The position numbers and the translations under genes were made by a program. From positions 1-64,000 of the forward strand of contig CAIQWD010000059.1 of the NCBI GenBank assembly GCA_903875445.1: DNA of 64,000 nucleotides. The letters run 5' to 3'. Source of the DNA: an uncultured delta proteobacterium (GTDB lineage Bacteria > Desulfobacterota > Desulfobulbia > Desulfobulbales > Desulfocapsaceae). The first letter of the stretch is position 1. The number at the start of each line of letters is the position of its first letter. Under the pieces are notes generated by a model. It was not told the origin of the DNA. It did not search any database and saw only the letters and a program-made list of their open reading frames with translations. Below, in pieces: positions 63,177-64,000 of the stretch.

Positions 63177-64000
63177 ATGCATACTATGAAGGCACTGGTC
63201 AAAGCGAAAAGGGAAGAGGGTCTCTGGCTGGAAGAAGTCCCGATCCCGACGCCCGGCAAAAACGAGGTGGTGATCAAGATCCTCCGCACCGCTATCTGCG
63301 GCACCGACGTCCATATCTTCAACTGGGACGCCTGGGCGCAGCAGACCATCCCGGTGCCGATGCCGATCGGCCATGAATTCGTCGGCGTCATCGAAACGGT
63401 CGGCGACAATTTTCACGATTTCAAACAGGGCGATTTGGTCTCAGGCGAAGGGCATCTGGTCTGCGGCCACTGCCGCAACTGCCTGGCCGGTCGCCGCCAC
63501 CTCTGCATGCATACCAGCGGCGTCGGCGTCAATCGTCAGGGCGTCTTTGCCGAATATCTGGCCATTCCGGTCACCAATGTCTGGGTGTGCGACCCCGCCA
63601 TCCCCCTCGATATCCTCGCCTGTTTCGACCCCCTCGGCAATGCCGTGCACACCGCCTTATCCTTTGATATGCTCGGCGAAGACGTCCTCATCACCGGTGC
63701 CGGGCCGATCGGCTGCATGGCGGTCGCCATCGCCAAACACGGCGGGGCGCGGCACGTGGTGATCACCGATGTCAACCCCTACCGTCTCGACCTGGCGGCT
63801 AAGGTCGGCGCCACGCGGGTCGTCGATGTCAGCTGCGAGAACCTTGCCGAGGTACAAAAAGAGCTGGGGATGAAGGAGGGTTTCGACGTGGCCATGGAGA
63901 TGTCCGGCAACCCCGCCGCCCTGCACGCCATCCTCGACAATATGTGCCACGGCGGCAAGATCGCCATGCTCGGCATCATGCCCGGTACGACCGCCATCGA
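63177..64000 (+). CDS. tdh: L-threonine 3-dehydrogenase (partial, runs off window)
   Basis: The first 274 residues of a zinc-dependent medium-chain dehydrogenase. Catalytic zinc ligands in [14 protein letters not shown] and IGHEFVG; structural zinc cysteines in [19 protein letters not shown] site [21 protein letters not shown] as in threonine dehydrogenase. It oxidises L-threonine to 2-amino-3-oxobutyrate. ATG at 63177 has AGGGAG before it; ATG three codons later is an alternative. No stop occurs before the window end; kbl would be expected next. Confidence 0.92.
   Translation, partial: MHTMKALVKAKREEGLWLEEVPIPTPGKNEVVIKILRTAICGTDVHIFNWDAWAQQTIPVPMPIGHEFVGVIETVGDNFHDFKQGDLVSGEGHLVCGHCRNCLAGRRHLCMHTSGVGVNRQGVFAEYLAIPVTNVWVCDPAIPLDILACFDPLGNAVHTALSFDMLGEDVLITGAGPIGCMAVAIAKHGGARHVVITDVNPYRLDLAAKVGATRVVDVSCENLAEVQKELGMKEGFDVAMEMSGNPAALHAILDNMCHGGKIAMLGIMPGTTAI

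Overview
The window reads as chromosome of a Gram-negative, probably anaerobic bacterium, most likely a deltaproteobacterium (Desulfobacterota, Desulfobulbales-like). This is inferred from gene content: a GltD-like flavoprotein joined to a two-subunit 2-oxoacid oxidoreductase, type IV pilus ATPase, YajC/Tgt, large hybrid kinases, many c-di-GMP proteins and REP-type repeats. No rRNA or tRNA gene was seen, so the placement is tentative. The core is gene-dense and GC-rich; AT-richer stretches lie near 45.4-48 kb and 57.9-61.3 kb.

Layout. 0.4-3 kb: periplasmic adaptor, CBS protein, extradiol dioxygenase. 3-11.1 kb: a 1977-residue hybrid kinase and a diguanylate cyclase, bounded by a 29-bp direct repeat that copies the 3' end of the dioxygenase gene; this looks like an 8-kb insertion. 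11.2-17.3 kb: a PadR-controlled operon (ABC ATPase, FtsX permease, LolA-like protein, outer-membrane barrel). 17.3-23 kb: flavoredoxin, RNase HI, signalling protein, YajC, Tgt and a REC-DUF4388-PilZ protein. 23-26 kb: a decayed accessory patch with a HepT/MNT pair whose MNT gene has a stop at codon 7, a FitAB/VapBC pair, a transposase relic, a radical-SAM/SPASM gene with two frameshifts, and REP-like repeats. 26-45.4 kb: housekeeping and central metabolism (sugar kinases, NYN protein, guaA, guaB, yciO, ihfB, rpsA, helicase, pilT, ilvD, and a coupled GltD-like/KorA/KorB operon).

45.4-49 kb: a second accessory patch that looks like an integron cassette cluster without a visible integrase. A membrane-anchored coiled-coil gene sits between attC-like sites, and an attC-like site closes a HigBA pair and precedes a periplasmic rhodanese-like gene. 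REP-type palindromes are interspersed. 49-55.5 kb: AAA/DUF4143 ATPase, map, holA, clpS-clpA. 55.8-61.3 kb: a methyl-accepting protein converging on an operon of a HAMP membrane protein, two PhnD-like binding proteins and a pseudo-receiver. 61.8-64 kb: an MFS exporter divergent from a threonine dehydrogenase gene cut by the window end, with a GntR-type palindrome between them.

The most unusual points are the gene-tail-duplicating insertion at 3-11 kb, the integrase-less attC cluster at 45-49 kb, the paired PhnD/HAMP sensory operon, and the series of broken genes flanked by REP-like repeats at 23-26 kb.
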